This document shows, one piece after another, positions 24,522 through 33,057 of a stretch of 64,000 nucleotides of DNA. The stretch is taken from NCBI RefSeq assembly GCF_030388665.1, contig NZ_CP128846.1, positions 744,001 to 808,000 on the forward strand. Reading direction: 5' to 3'. The notes beneath the pieces were generated by a model. That model had not been told where the DNA came from, did no database searches, and saw only the letters and a program-made list of their open reading frames with translations. Source of the stretch: Streptomyces flavofungini (lineage in GTDB: Bacteria; Actinomycetota; Actinomycetes; Streptomycetales; Streptomycetaceae). The number at the start of each line of letters is the position of its first letter. Position 1 is the stretch's first letter. A program made the translations under genes and the position numbers.

Positions 24522-26076
24522 GGGGGGCTCCTTGCGGTGCGGTGCGGGATCCGGGGGCAGCGGTACGGGATCCGGGGGGTGCCGCCGTCCACCCCGCCTC
24601 ACGTGCGAGCGTCCGCCACCGCAGGAACTCCTCGTACAACTCGGCGTAGAACAGCGCACGCTCCGGGTCCGGCTCCCAACTGCTGCGCATCCGCACGTAC
24701 TTGGCTGCGGCGCTGTGCATGCTGGACTCGGCGCCGGTGAGCACGAGACCGGTGAGGAAGGCGCCCTTGGCGCCGAGTTCGGTGTCGCCCGAGCGGGCCG
24801 TGGGCACGCCGGTGGCGTCCGCGATGAGGCGGCACCAGTCGTCGCTGTTGGCGCCGCCGCCGCACAGCCTCAGCTCGGTGACGGTCGTGCGGGACGCGGC
24901 GAGCGAGTCGCGGACGACCAGGGAGAGGCCGTCGAAGACGGCGCGGGCGAGGTCGGCCGGGGTGTGCTCCAGGGACAGGCCCCAGAAGGCGCCGCGGGCG
25001 CGCGGGTCGAGGAAGGGCGCGCGCTCACCGGCCGGGGACAGATACGGCAGGAACATCAGGCCGTGCGCTCCGGGCGGCGCGGAGAACGCCAACCCGCCCA
25101 GTTCCGGCGGCCCTTCGAGCTGGAGGGTGCGCGCGGCCCAGGACAGCACCTCGACGCCGCTCAGGGTCGGGAAGGCACGCAGGACGCGCTCGCGGCCCCG
25201 GTAGGCGATGTTGATGCCGGACGGCTCCCCGGTGGCGTCGACGTCCTTGCGGACGATCTCCGTGCACAGCGTCGTGCCGAGGATGCCGCAGGCCTGGCCG
25301 GGGTTGACGACGCCGACACCGCGCGCGGTGGAGGCGATGTCGTACGGGGCCATCACCACCGGCAGGCCCGGCTGCACGCCGAGTTGGGCCGCCGCGTCGC
25401 CGGTGATCTCGGCGATGCGCTCGTGCTCGCCGAGGACCTTCGGCAGCAGCCGGGCGTGCTCGGTGAGGCCGAAAAGGTCCACGATCCCCGGGTCGTAGTC
25501 GCCGGTCGTGTGGTCCAGGAACGGCGCCGACGCGTCGGACTCGTCGATCGCTCGCACGCCGGTGAGCTTGAGGAACAGCCAGCCCGCCGCCGTCAGCGAG
25601 GCGCTGGAGCGGGCCAGGCGGTCGGGGTCGTGGGCGTCGAGCCAGCTGAACACCGCGTTCGGCATGCCGCTGCACGTCAGTGAGCCGTTGCGGCGGAACG
25701 CCTCCCGCAGGACTCCTTCGCGCTCCCAGCGCGTGAGGATGTCGCCCGCGCGCCCGTCGGACCACAGGATCGCGGGCCCGGTGGGCCGCCCCGCCGCGTC
25801 CACGAGCCAGGCCCCGTCGCCCTGCGCGGTGAACGTCACCAGCCAGACGGGGTCGGCCGCTCCGGGCCGTTCGGCGAGGGCGGACAGGGCGGTGCGGACG
25901 GTGTAGACGACGGCGTTCCACACGGTGTCCATGTCCTGCTCGGCCCAGCCGGGGTGGCGGCGCTGCACCTCGGTGGCGAGCCGGGAGACGGCGAGTTCGC
26001 CGCCCTGGTCGTCGAAGACGACCGACTTGATCATGGTGGTGCCGACGTCGATGGCGAGTACCGACATGGTGGTCAC
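24514..26076 (-). CDS. FGGY carbohydrate kinase (polyol kinase-like)
   Basis: A 520-residue kinase, paralogous to but distinct from its downstream neighbour. Key motifs are SVLAIDVGTTMIKSVVFDD at the N-terminus, RRHPGWAEQDMD, LWSDGRAGDIL, GILGTTLCTEI and the C-terminal LRLCGGGANSDDW. Similarity to erythritol-kinase-type proteins is suggestive, given the polyol-type permease next to it. The C-terminus carries a low-complexity PPGSRTAAPGSRTAPQG tail. A GTG at 26076 overlaps the permease stop by 4 nt (chosen here); the ATG three codons later is equally possible. Confidence 0.85.
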   Translation of the reverse strand: MTTMSVLAIDVGTTMIKSVVFDDQGGELAVSRLATEVQRRHPGWAEQDMDTVWNAVVYTVRTALSALAERPGAADPVWLVTFTAQGDGAWLVDAAGRPTGPAILWSDGRAGDILTRWEREGVLREAFRRNGSLTCSGMPNAVFSWLDAHDPDRLARSSASLTAAGWLFLKLTGVRAIDESDASAPFLDHTTGDYDPGIVDLFGLTEHARLLPKVLGEHERIAEITGDAAAQLGVQPGLPVVMAPYDIASTARGVGVVNPGQACGILGTTLCTEIVRKDVDATGEPSGINIAYRGRERVLRAFPTLSGVEVLSWAARTLQLEGPPELGGLAFSAPPGAHGLMFLPYLSPAGERAPFLDPRARGAFWGLSLEHTPADLARAVFDGLSLVVRDSLAASRTTVTELRLCGGGANSDDWCRLIADATGVPTARSGDTELGAKGAFLTGLVLTGAESSMHSAAAKYVRMRSSWEPDPERALFYAELYEEFLRWRTLAREAGWTAAPPGSRTAAPGSRTAPQGAPRA

Positions 26077-27377
26077 AGACCCTTCGTGGCGGGGGTGGCG
26101 ACGGCGTGCGCGACGGCGTTGGGGGCGGGGCCGCTGTCCGCGGCCGTGGTCCTCAGTACGAGAGTGAGGGCGGCGCTCACCGCGTGGAACCCCGCGAAGA
26201 TCCAGACGACGCCGCCCACGCCGAGCGGCCCCCGGAAGACGCTGACGACGAGCGGCCCGACGAACGTGGAGGCACCGGCCCCGAGGTTGAGGGCGGCCAT
26301 GGCCTGGCCCTTGTGGGCGGGCGCGATGGCGGTCATGAGGGCGGACAGCGGTACGTAGCCGGAGAGGGTGGCGCCGTACAGGACGGCGACCAGGACGCAC
26401 AGCGCGTACTGCGCGCCGGCCGCCGCCGGGACGTAGTACAGGAGCAGCGTCGAGACCGTGCAGCCGACGCCGCCGCACCACGCGACCGTCGTGCGCCAGC
26501 CGATCTTGTCCCCGACGACGCCGAACAGCAGGTTCGTGACGATGTTCGTGGCGAACATGATGGCAAGGAGTCTGAGCCACTGGGCATTGGAGAGCCCGAC
26601 CTCGTGCCGGAACCACGCCGGAAGCATCACCAGAAAGCCGAACTGCGAGGCGGTGTTCAGCATCCGCACCACGGCCCCGGCGCCCACCCTCGGCTCCCGG
26701 ACGAGGATGGTGAGGCTGCCGGCGAGCCCGGCCAGGGGGCTCTCCCCCGCCGGGGCGAGCCGCGCGGCCCCGGTCGGTTCCCGCACCAGGAGCAGCGCGA
26801 GCAGCCCGCCGGCCACGACCACGCCGAGGGCGGCCCACAGGGTGCCGCGCTCCCCCACACTCGGGATGAGCAGGCTCGCGGTGAGCGAGCCGAGCGTGGG
26901 CAGCCCGGCGGAGAACGCCGACCAGAACCAGCCCATCGCGCTGCCCATCTGCTTCGGCGGCGCGACCGCGGCGATCCACACGAGGAACGCGTACGCGAAC
27001 AGCGGATAGGCGAGGCCGCGCAGGCCGTAGCCGAGCAGGAGCAGCGGATACGCCTTGCTGGGGACGGCGACGGCGAGGAAGAAGACGTGCGTGACCACGA
27101 AGGCGCCGAGGCCGAGCCACATCACGCGGCGCGGACCCCACAGGTCGGAGAGCGCGGCGGACAGCCATCCGGCGACGGCGCCCGTCACGCCGTACACGGT
27201 GAACACCATCGCGACCTGCGACGACGGGATGCCGAGGTCTTCCAGGTACGGCGAGAGGAAACCGGCCTCGATGCCGACGCCCGTCATGAAGACGAGCAGG
27301 CCGAGGTAGCCCCAGGAGAGGGGCTGCGGGACACCGGCGCGTGTGAAGAGCGAACGCGGCACGGGGCTGTTCGTCAT
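26073..27377 (-). CDS. MFS transporter, polyol permease type
   Basis: A 434-residue major facilitator with about 12 transmembrane helices. The N-terminal half has FLSPYLEDLGIPSSQVAMVF and ALSDLWGPRRVMWLG, the helix 2-3 loop motif of the DalT/RbtT/CsbX polyol-permease group. A central cytoplasmic loop (REPTGAARLAPAGESP) separates the halves. It is the first gene of the leftward cluster and is divergent from a DeoR regulator. Uptake of a polyol (arabitol, ribitol, erythritol or similar) is inferred from the family and the kinases downstream. The ATG at 27377 is preceded by GGGGGAG. Confidence 0.83.
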   Translation of the reverse strand: MTNSPVPRSLFTRAGVPQPLSWGYLGLLVFMTGVGIEAGFLSPYLEDLGIPSSQVAMVFTVYGVTGAVAGWLSAALSDLWGPRRVMWLGLGAFVVTHVFFLAVAVPSKAYPLLLLGYGLRGLAYPLFAYAFLVWIAAVAPPKQMGSAMGWFWSAFSAGLPTLGSLTASLLIPSVGERGTLWAALGVVVAGGLLALLLVREPTGAARLAPAGESPLAGLAGSLTILVREPRVGAGAVVRMLNTASQFGFLVMLPAWFRHEVGLSNAQWLRLLAIMFATNIVTNLLFGVVGDKIGWRTTVAWCGGVGCTVSTLLLYYVPAAAGAQYALCVLVAVLYGATLSGYVPLSALMTAIAPAHKGQAMAALNLGAGASTFVGPLVVSVFRGPLGVGGVVWIFAGFHAVSAALTLVLRTTAADSGPAPNAVAHAVATPATKGL

Positions 27378-27496
27378 CGAAGCTCCCCCTGAGGGCGTGA
27401 TCTCGACGGTCCGGCCGTCCCTTGGGCGGGCCGGTCCCGACTGGGCTGGAGAGAGCAAACAACTGGCCGAAAAGGCACGTCAAACAGTTCGCGAAT

Positions 27497-27529
27497 CCTC
27501 ACGCGGGGTGGGTGGGGCACCGCGTGAGG
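27497..27529. promoter_or_regulatory. 10-bp inverted repeat between polyol permease and deoR
   Basis: CCTCACGCGG (27497-27506) and CCGCGTGAGG (27520-27529) are perfect complements around 13 bp. It lies in the 262-bp divergent region, 120 bp from the permease start and 111 bp from the regulator start. It is a good candidate operator for the DeoR protein, though a leader hairpin is possible. Confidence 0.5.
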
Positions 27530-27576
27530 TGGGGTGTGGGGGCTGCTGCCGTACTGGGGTGGGGGTGCGCGGCCCC

Positions 27577-27600
27577 TGTGATAGGCGTGAGATCATCACA
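27577..27600. promoter_or_regulatory. TGTGAT/ATCACA inverted repeat upstream of deoR
   Basis: TGTGAT (27577-27582) and ATCACA (27595-27600) form a dyad with a 12-bp spacer. A further TTTCACACA lies at 27608-27616, so TCACA motifs are repeated near the deoR start. Candidate DeoR-family operator or autoregulatory site. Confidence 0.4.
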
Positions 27601-27639
27601 CGGAGATTTCACACATGGCGTGGGATGGGAGGCGGAGTG

Positions 27640-28587
27640 ATGACCGGACCCGAGCAGCCTGAGGCCGACCGGACCGAGCCCGGCGGGCCTGGTGGGCCCG
27701 CCGCTCCCGGAGGCCCCGAAGGCTCCGGAGGCCCCGAAGGCTCCGGAGGCCCCGAAGGCTCCGAAGACCTTGCATCCCCCGAAGACCTCGCCTCCCCCGG
27801 CACCCCCGGAGACCGTGTCGAGGCGCGCGAGCGGCGGCGGCGCCGGATCCGGGACCTGGTGGTCGCGGGCGGCTTCGTGCGGGCCGCGGACCTGGCCGAC
27901 GACTTCGACGTGAGTCTGATGACCGTCCACCGCGACCTGGACTTCCTCCAGTCGCAGGGCTGGCTGCGCAAGGTGCGCGGCGGGGCGACGGCCCTGCCCT
28001 CGGCGCAGTTCCACGGCAGCGTCGCCGAGCGCATGACGACGATGGCCCGGACGAAGCAGCGGCTGGCCCGCGCCGCGGCCCGCCTCCTCGTCCCCGGCCA
28101 GACGGTCCTCCTCGACGACAGCACGACGTGCCTGCACCTGACCCGGGAACTGACCGGGCACACCCCGCTCACGGTCCTCACGAACTCGCTGCCCGCGATC
28201 ACTGCACTCGCCAAGGAGCCCGGTGTCTCCCTCATCGCGCTCGGCGGTGCCTACTTCCCCGCCTACGACGCCTTCATGGGCCTGCACACGGCCGACAGCG
28301 TGGCGGCGTTCCGCGCGGACGTCCTGTTCATGTCGACGACGGCGGTGACGCGCGGCCGCTGCTATCACACGTCACCGGAGACAGTGCAGGTCAAGCGGGC
28401 GATGATGGCGGCTGCCACGCGCCGCGTGCTGCTCGCCGACCACACCAAGTTCACGCGCGACGGCCTGTACGCGCTCGCGCCGGTCACCGACTTCGACCTG
28501 GTGGTCGTGGACGACGGGCTGGCGCGGGACGAGGTCCGGGCGATGCGGGAACGCGGGACGGAGGTGCTGGTGGTGGAGCGGGGCTGA
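27640..28587 (+). CDS. DeoR/GlpR family transcriptional regulator
   Basis: A 315-residue repressor. The helix-turn-helix is about residues 60-115 (RRIRDLVVAGGFVRAADLAD, then VSLMTVHRDLDFL, the family recognition helix with RDL). The effector-binding sugar-phosphate-isomerase-like domain follows (LLDDSTTCLHL, LTNSLPAI, LADHTKFTRDGLY). The first 50 residues are an unusual acidic Gly/Pro/Ser tail encoded by short tandem repeats. It is divergent from the MFS/kinase cluster and probably controls it in response to a phosphorylated sugar. The ATG at 27640 is preceded by GGAGGCGGAG. Confidence 0.87.
   Translation: MTGPEQPEADRTEPGGPGGPAAPGGPEGSGGPEGSGGPEGSEDLASPEDLASPGTPGDRVEARERRRRRIRDLVVAGGFVRAADLADDFDVSLMTVHRDLDFLQSQGWLRKVRGGATALPSAQFHGSVAERMTTMARTKQRLARAAARLLVPGQTVLLDDSTTCLHLTRELTGHTPLTVLTNSLPAITALAKEPGVSLIALGGAYFPAYDAFMGLHTADSVAAFRADVLFMSTTAVTRGRCYHTSPETVQVKRAMMAAATRRVLLADHTKFTRDGLYALAPVTDFDLVVVDDGLARDEVRAMRERGTEVLVVERG
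27709..27762 (+). repeat. Three 18-bp tandem repeats inside deoR
   Basis: Three perfect copies of an 18-bp unit (27709, 27727, 27745) encode GPEGSG-type hexapeptides. A 15-bp repeat coding EDLAS follows. Copy number may vary between strains by slippage without breaking the frame. Confidence 0.8.
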
Positions 28588-28652
28588 GGGCAGATCCTCC
28601 CTGTCGTAGGGGGGCGGACCGCGGACGACCGGCGGTGATCCACAATGGCTGG

Positions 28653-29201
28653 ATGGTTACTCTTGAGACTCCCCGTTTGATCCTGCGTCGCTGGCGCGAG
28701 GAGGACGTCGCGCCCATGGCCGCCGTCAACGCCGACCCCGAGGTCATGCGGTGGATCCGGGACGGCAGCGTCCGTGACGAACAGCAGACCCGCGGCGGGA
28801 TCCAGGCGTGGGAGAGCGAGTGGGAGTCACAGGGCTTCGGCCTGTTCGCCGTGGAGATACGGTCCACCGGCGAACTGGCCGGGTTCACCGGCCTTGCGGT
28901 GCCCCACTACTTGCCGGAGGTACTGCCGGCGGTCGAGGTCGGCTGGCGCCTCGGCCCTTCTCACTGGGGACAGGGCCTGGCCACCGAGGCCGCCGCGGCC
29001 GCCGTGCGGTTCGGGTTCGAGGAGCGAGGTCTCGAGCGGATCGTCAGCATCGCTCAGGTGGGCAACGACGCCTCCGAACGGATCATGACGAAACTGGGGA
29101 TGCGTCCGGTCCGCGAGACTGTCAGCCCCTCCGGCGGCAGGCGAGTTCGCGTGTACGCGTTGTCGTCGGACGAGTACGCGAACACGCCGGCCCCGCGTTG
29201 A
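28653..29201 (+). CDS. GNAT family N-acetyltransferase
   Basis: A 182-residue acetyltransferase of the RimJ/RimL type. LETPRLILRRWREED is at the N-terminus, followed by WRLGPSHWGQGLATEA, which is the acetyl-CoA pyrophosphate loop (motif A, Q/RxxGxG/A). GLERIVSIAQVGNDASERIMTKLGM is the motif B region. It transfers acetyl from acetyl-CoA to a protein N-terminus or small amine; the substrate is unknown. It follows deoR by 66 bp on the same strand but is probably unrelated to it. Confidence 0.85.
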   Translation: MVTLETPRLILRRWREEDVAPMAAVNADPEVMRWIRDGSVRDEQQTRGGIQAWESEWESQGFGLFAVEIRSTGELAGFTGLAVPHYLPEVLPAVEVGWRLGPSHWGQGLATEAAAAAVRFGFEERGLERIVSIAQVGNDASERIMTKLGMRPVRETVSPSGGRRVRVYALSSDEYANTPAPR

Positions 29202-29255
29202 CGCAGGGACGAGGACGGCGGCCCCCGAGGCGGATCCGGCCTGCTCCGCCGCCGT

Positions 29256-29915
29256 CTACGGCCGCGTCAGCTCGTCCCAGTGCACCGTCCGGTCGCACCA
29301 CCGCTCAAGGAGCACCTTGTCGTGGCCGACCGCGAGGAGTCCGGCGCCGCTGTCCGCGCGGTAGGCCTCCACCGCGCCCACCAGCGCCGCCGTCGTCGAG
29401 GCATCCAGCATCGCCGTCATCTCGTCGCAGATCAGCCAGCGCGGGCGCAGGACAAGGGCGCGGGCCAGGCAGGCGCGCTGGAGCTGGCCGTCGCTGACCT
29501 CGTGCGGGCGGCGGCCGAGCAGGTCCTCACCCAGGCCGACCGTACGCGCCAACTCCCGTACACGATCGGGCGCTTCGGCGGCGCGCCCGGTGGCCCGCAG
29601 TGGTTCGGCGACGAGCTGGGTGAGGGTGAGGCGGGGATCCGCGGAGAGCCGGGGCTGCTGGAAGACGACGCCGAACGCGGTGCGCTGGGCGCGCGGCGCG
29701 CGATGGCGCCAGCCGCGTGCGGGCTCGCCGTCGATGACGACCTGGCCCCGGTCGGGCCGGTGCAGGAGGGCCGCGACGCGTGCGAGGGTCGACTTGCCGC
29801 AGCCGCTGGGGCCGAGCAGGCCGACGGCCTCGCCCGGCTCGACGGTCAGGCTCACGTCGCGCACGACGGGGTCGCGCCGGTCGTAACCGGCGGTCAGGGA
29901 ACGCAGTTCAAGCAC
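29256..29915 (-). CDS. Oligopeptide-type ABC transporter ATPase (DppF-like)
   Basis: A 219-residue ATPase. Walker A GPSGCGKST is at about 36-44, the Q-loop is FQQPRLSADPRLTL, the signature is the variant VSDGQLQR, Walker B is LICDEMTAMLD and the H-loop is VGHDK. It lacks the C-terminal oligopeptide extension that its partner has, so it is short for DppF. It is the last gene of the five-gene importer operon and overlaps the DppD-like gene by 8 nt. Together the pair energises the permease. Confidence 0.85.
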   Translation of the reverse strand: MLELRSLTAGYDRRDPVVRDVSLTVEPGEAVGLLGPSGCGKSTLARVAALLHRPDRGQVVIDGEPARGWRHRAPRAQRTAFGVVFQQPRLSADPRLTLTQLVAEPLRATGRAAEAPDRVRELARTVGLGEDLLGRRPHEVSDGQLQRACLARALVLRPRWLICDEMTAMLDASTTAALVGAVEAYRADSGAGLLAVGHDKVLLERWCDRTVHWDELTRP

Positions 29916-31041
29916 GGGACGCCTCCAGGGCGGCGGCGACCGGGTGGTGGCAGGCGACGCCCGGCGAAGGCGCCGCCGACAACGCGGGCACGGTCCCGCA
30001 CGCCTCGTCGGCCCGCTCGCAGCGCGCGGCGAACGCGCACCCCTCGGGGAGGGCGGACAGCTCGGGCGGCATGCCGGGGACGGGCCGGAACTCCCGGTCG
30101 GGCAGCGCGTCGAGCAGCCCGCGGGCGTAGGGGTGGCGGGGTCCGGGCTCGCCGAAGAAGTCGGCCGCGTCGGCGATCTCGACGATGCGGCTCGCGTACA
30201 TCACGGCCACGCGGTCGGCGATCCGTGCGGCCGCCGCCAGGTCGTGGGTGATCATCAGCAGCGCGCGGTCGTCGCCGACGTGCCGCCGCAGTTCGTCGAC
30301 GGTGCGGTCGACCAGTTCGCGGTCGAGGCCGGTGGTGGGCTCGTCCGCGAGGAGCAGCGGGGCGTCACCGATGAGCGCGAGGGCGGTGGCGGCGCGCTGG
30401 GCGAGCCCGCCGGACAGCTCGTGCGGGTAGCGGTCGAGGTGGCCGACCGGGAACGCGGCGCGCGCGGCGGCGGCCTCCCCCGCCTTGCGCAGCGCGGGCC
30501 TGCGCACACCAGCCAGCTCCCGCAGTGTCTCCTCCAGTTGGGAGCGCACGGTGCGCACGGGCGTCAGATGCGCGGCCGGGCTCTGCGGTACGAGGCCGAC
30601 GCGCCGCCCGCGCACGGTGCGGGCGAGGGTGCGCTCGTCGGCGGTGAGCAGGTCGGTGCCGTCCCCGAGGAGCGCGGCCCCGGCCGTCTGGGCGTTCTCG
30701 GGCAGCAGTCCGAGCAGCGCGGAGGCGAGCACGGACTTGCCGCACCCGCTCTCCCCGACGAGCGCGAGGCACTCACCCGCGGCGAGGTCGAAGCGGGCAT
30801 CGGTGACGGCGGCCACGTGGGCGCCGCCGCGCATGCGGAAGCGGACAAAGAGGCCCCGGACGGAGAGGACGGGCGGGGCGGCCTCGCCCTCCGCAGGACC
30901 TGCGGCCGGGGCGTCGGCGACCGCATCCGCCCCGCCGTCGGCTGCCGCCGTCCGGTCGGTCGCGTCCGGCTCGGCTTCAGGTGTCACCGTCCGGTCGGTC
31001 GCGTCCGGCTCGGCTTCGGCTCCGGTGGACGACGCGGTCAC
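29908..31041 (-). CDS. Oligopeptide-type ABC transporter ATPase (DppD-like)
   Basis: A 377-residue ATPase with an unusual acidic N-terminal extension of about 55 residues made of two 13-residue repeats (EAEPDATDRT...). The ABC domain follows: Walker A GESGCGKSV, signature LSGGLAQR, Walker B LLLADEPTTGLD, H-loop ITHDL. The C-terminal oligopeptide-transporter extension has four cysteines (CAFAARC, ACGTV, ACHHP), which in this family may bind an iron-sulfur cluster. The GTG start overlaps the permease stop by 4 nt. Confidence 0.87.
   Translation of the reverse strand: MTASSTGAEAEPDATDRTVTPEAEPDATDRTAAADGGADAVADAPAAGPAEGEAAPPVLSVRGLFVRFRMRGGAHVAAVTDARFDLAAGECLALVGESGCGKSVLASALLGLLPENAQTAGAALLGDGTDLLTADERTLARTVRGRRVGLVPQSPAAHLTPVRTVRSQLEETLRELAGVRRPALRKAGEAAAARAAFPVGHLDRYPHELSGGLAQRAATALALIGDAPLLLADEPTTGLDRELVDRTVDELRRHVGDDRALLMITHDLAAAARIADRVAVMYASRIVEIADAADFFGEPGPRHPYARGLLDALPDREFRPVPGMPPELSALPEGCAFAARCERADEACGTVPALSAAPSPGVACHHPVAAALEASRA
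30948..31017 (-). repeat. Two 31-bp direct repeats in ATPase 5' end
   Basis: Identical 31-bp copies at 30948-30978 and 30987-31017, period 39 bp (13 codons). They encode the repeated EAEPDATDRT segment. Internal duplication, in frame. Confidence 0.8.
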
Positions 31042-31976
31042 AGCATCAGCTCCGATCGTCGGCGCGGGTTGATCCGGTCGCGCCAGACACCCGCGAGGCC
31101 CGCGATGGCGAGGGTCGGCACGATGATGAAGAGGCCGGGGAAGAGGGTGGGCCACCAGTCGCCGGCCAGCAGGGAGCTGCGGGCGCCCTGGACGAGGGTG
31201 CCGAGGCTGGCCTGGTGGGTGGGCAGGCCGAGGCCGAGGAAGGACAGGGCGGACTCGTGCCAGATGGCGTGCGGGACCATCAGGACGGCGGCGAGGCCGG
31301 CCTGGGGCAGGACGCCGGGGAGCAGGTGCCGCACGGTCACGCGCCAGCGGGAGGCGCCGCCGGAGATGGCGGCGTCGACGTAGGGGCGTGCGCGCAGCGA
31401 GAGGACTTCGGCGCGCACGATACGGGCCGTCGACAGCCAGTGCGTGAGCGCCACGGAGATCACCACGGGCCAGACGCCGGGCCGGAACATCGCCACGATG
31501 AAGATGCCGAGCAGCAGGTGCGGCACGGAGGAGAAGACGTCCACGAGGCGCATCACGACGCGGTCCACCCAGCCGCCCGAGGCCGCCGCGAGGGCGCCGA
31601 CCGCGGTGCCGATGACGGTGGCCACCACGGCGGCCACGACACCGACGAGCAGGGAGACACGCAGCCCGTACACGCAGCGCAGGAGCAGGTCGCGGCCCAC
31701 GTCGTCGGTGCCGAACGGGTGCTCCAGGGACGGCGGCAGGAGCTTGTCGGCGAGGTGCACGGCCTGTTCGTCGAGGTCGACGAGCGGGGGCACGATCAGC
31801 ACGGCGAGCACGACGGCCGCGACGATCGCGGCGGAGCTCCAGAACCGCCACGCGCGCGTGGAGCGGGACGGCCCGCGCCTGCCCGCGACGGCGCGTCCGG
31901 TCGCGGAGCGCCAGGTGAGCCGGGTCGCGGCGGCGGCCTTCGACACCTCGGCCTCGGGACTGCGGGTGTCAGCCAT
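31038..31976 (-). CDS. Oligopeptide-type ABC permease (DppC-like)
   Basis: A 312-residue inner-membrane permease. The N-terminal helix is followed by HPFGTDDVGRDLLLR, the DppC/OppC hallmark before the core. The ATPase-contact EAA-like loop is SGGASRWRVTVRHLLPGVLP, and HESALSFLGLGLP is the typical late motif. It forms the translocation pore with the DppB-like protein. It overlaps both neighbours by a few bases within the operon. Confidence 0.88.
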   Translation of the reverse strand: MADTRSPEAEVSKAAAATRLTWRSATGRAVAGRRGPSRSTRAWRFWSSAAIVAAVVLAVLIVPPLVDLDEQAVHLADKLLPPSLEHPFGTDDVGRDLLLRCVYGLRVSLLVGVVAAVVATVIGTAVGALAAASGGWVDRVVMRLVDVFSSVPHLLLGIFIVAMFRPGVWPVVISVALTHWLSTARIVRAEVLSLRARPYVDAAISGGASRWRVTVRHLLPGVLPQAGLAAVLMVPHAIWHESALSFLGLGLPTHQASLGTLVQGARSSLLAGDWWPTLFPGLFIIVPTLAIAGLAGVWRDRINPRRRSELML

Positions 31977-33057
31977 CGAATCCCACCCTCGGGTCGGCGA
32001 GCCCGTACAGCAGGTCCGCGAGGAGGTTGCCGAGCAGGACCGCGACGGTGGCGAGCGCGGTCAGGGCGGCGAGCAGGGGGAAGTCCACGGAGGTGGCGGC
32101 CTGCACGGTCGCGGCGGCGATGCCGGGCCAGCTGAAGACGGTCTCGACGAGGAGCGCGCCGGTGATGAGTTCGGGCACGCGGGAGCCGACGAGCGTGAGC
32201 ACGGGCAGCATGCCGGAGCGGAAGGCGTGCCCCAGGAGCACGGTCCGCTCGGCGAGGCCCCGTGCGCGGGCGCCCCGGACGGGGTCGTCGCCGAGCGCGT
32301 CGCCGACGCCCTGGCGTACGTACAGGACGAACCAGGGAAGCTGGGAGACGGCCAGGACGGCGGCGGGCAGGACGAGGTGATGGGTCACCTGCCCGGCCGT
32401 GACCACCGTGCTGGAGGTGTCGGTGAGTCCGCCCGCGGGCAGCACGCCCAGCTTGAGGGCGAACAGCCATACGGCGAGCAGGCCGAGCCAGAACGGCGGC
32501 GCGGCCTCCAGGGTGTAGGCGAGCGAGGTCACGCAGCGGTCGAGCCAGCCTCCGGGACGGCGCGCGGCGAGCACGCCGAGGGCCGAGCCGAGCAGGATCG
32601 CGAGGACGAAGGCGGTCGCGGCGAGCAGCACCGACCAGCCGATGCGCTCACCGATGGCGTCGGCGACGGGCTGGCGCAGGGTGTGGGAGTCCCCGAAGTC
32701 ACCGCGGAGCGCGGCGGTCAGCCAGTCCCACCAGCGCTCGACCAGCGGCTTGTCGACGCCGAGGTTGGCGCGCAGCTGGTCCAGGTTCTCCTGGGAGGCG
32801 GTGAGCCCGGCCGTGCCCGCGTACGCCTTGACGGGGTCGAAGGGCGAGGCGGCGGCGACGGCGAAGACGCCGAAGGTGACGACGAGCAGGACGGGGACGG
32901 CGAACACCGCCCGGCGTGCCACGAGCCGCGCCATCGGGCCCCAGGGCAGCGCCCGCCGACCCCGCCCGGACGCCGGGGCCGCTTCCGCGGGCCCGGCGTC
33001 CTCGGCGGAGTCGGCCGCCGCGGTGGGGTCGGCCGGCTTTCCGGGGGCCGACGTCAC
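31969..33057 (-). CDS. Oligopeptide-type ABC permease (DppB-like)
   Basis: A 362-residue permease with about six helices. It begins with an acidic cytoplasmic extension of about 40 residues, then LVARRAVFAVPVLLVVTFGVF, the typical first helix of DppB. Later come LPAAVLAVSQLPWFVLYVRQ and the ARGLAERTVLLGHAFRSGMLPVL coupling loop, and FSWPGIA near the end. The GTG start at 33057 overlaps the binding-protein stop by 4 nt; an upstream frame to 33090 has no RBS. Confidence 0.87.
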   Translation of the reverse strand: MTSAPGKPADPTAAADSAEDAGPAEAAPASGRGRRALPWGPMARLVARRAVFAVPVLLVVTFGVFAVAAASPFDPVKAYAGTAGLTASQENLDQLRANLGVDKPLVERWWDWLTAALRGDFGDSHTLRQPVADAIGERIGWSVLLAATAFVLAILLGSALGVLAARRPGGWLDRCVTSLAYTLEAAPPFWLGLLAVWLFALKLGVLPAGGLTDTSSTVVTAGQVTHHLVLPAAVLAVSQLPWFVLYVRQGVGDALGDDPVRGARARGLAERTVLLGHAFRSGMLPVLTLVGSRVPELITGALLVETVFSWPGIAAATVQAATSVDFPLLAALTALATVAVLLGNLLADLLYGLADPRVGFDG

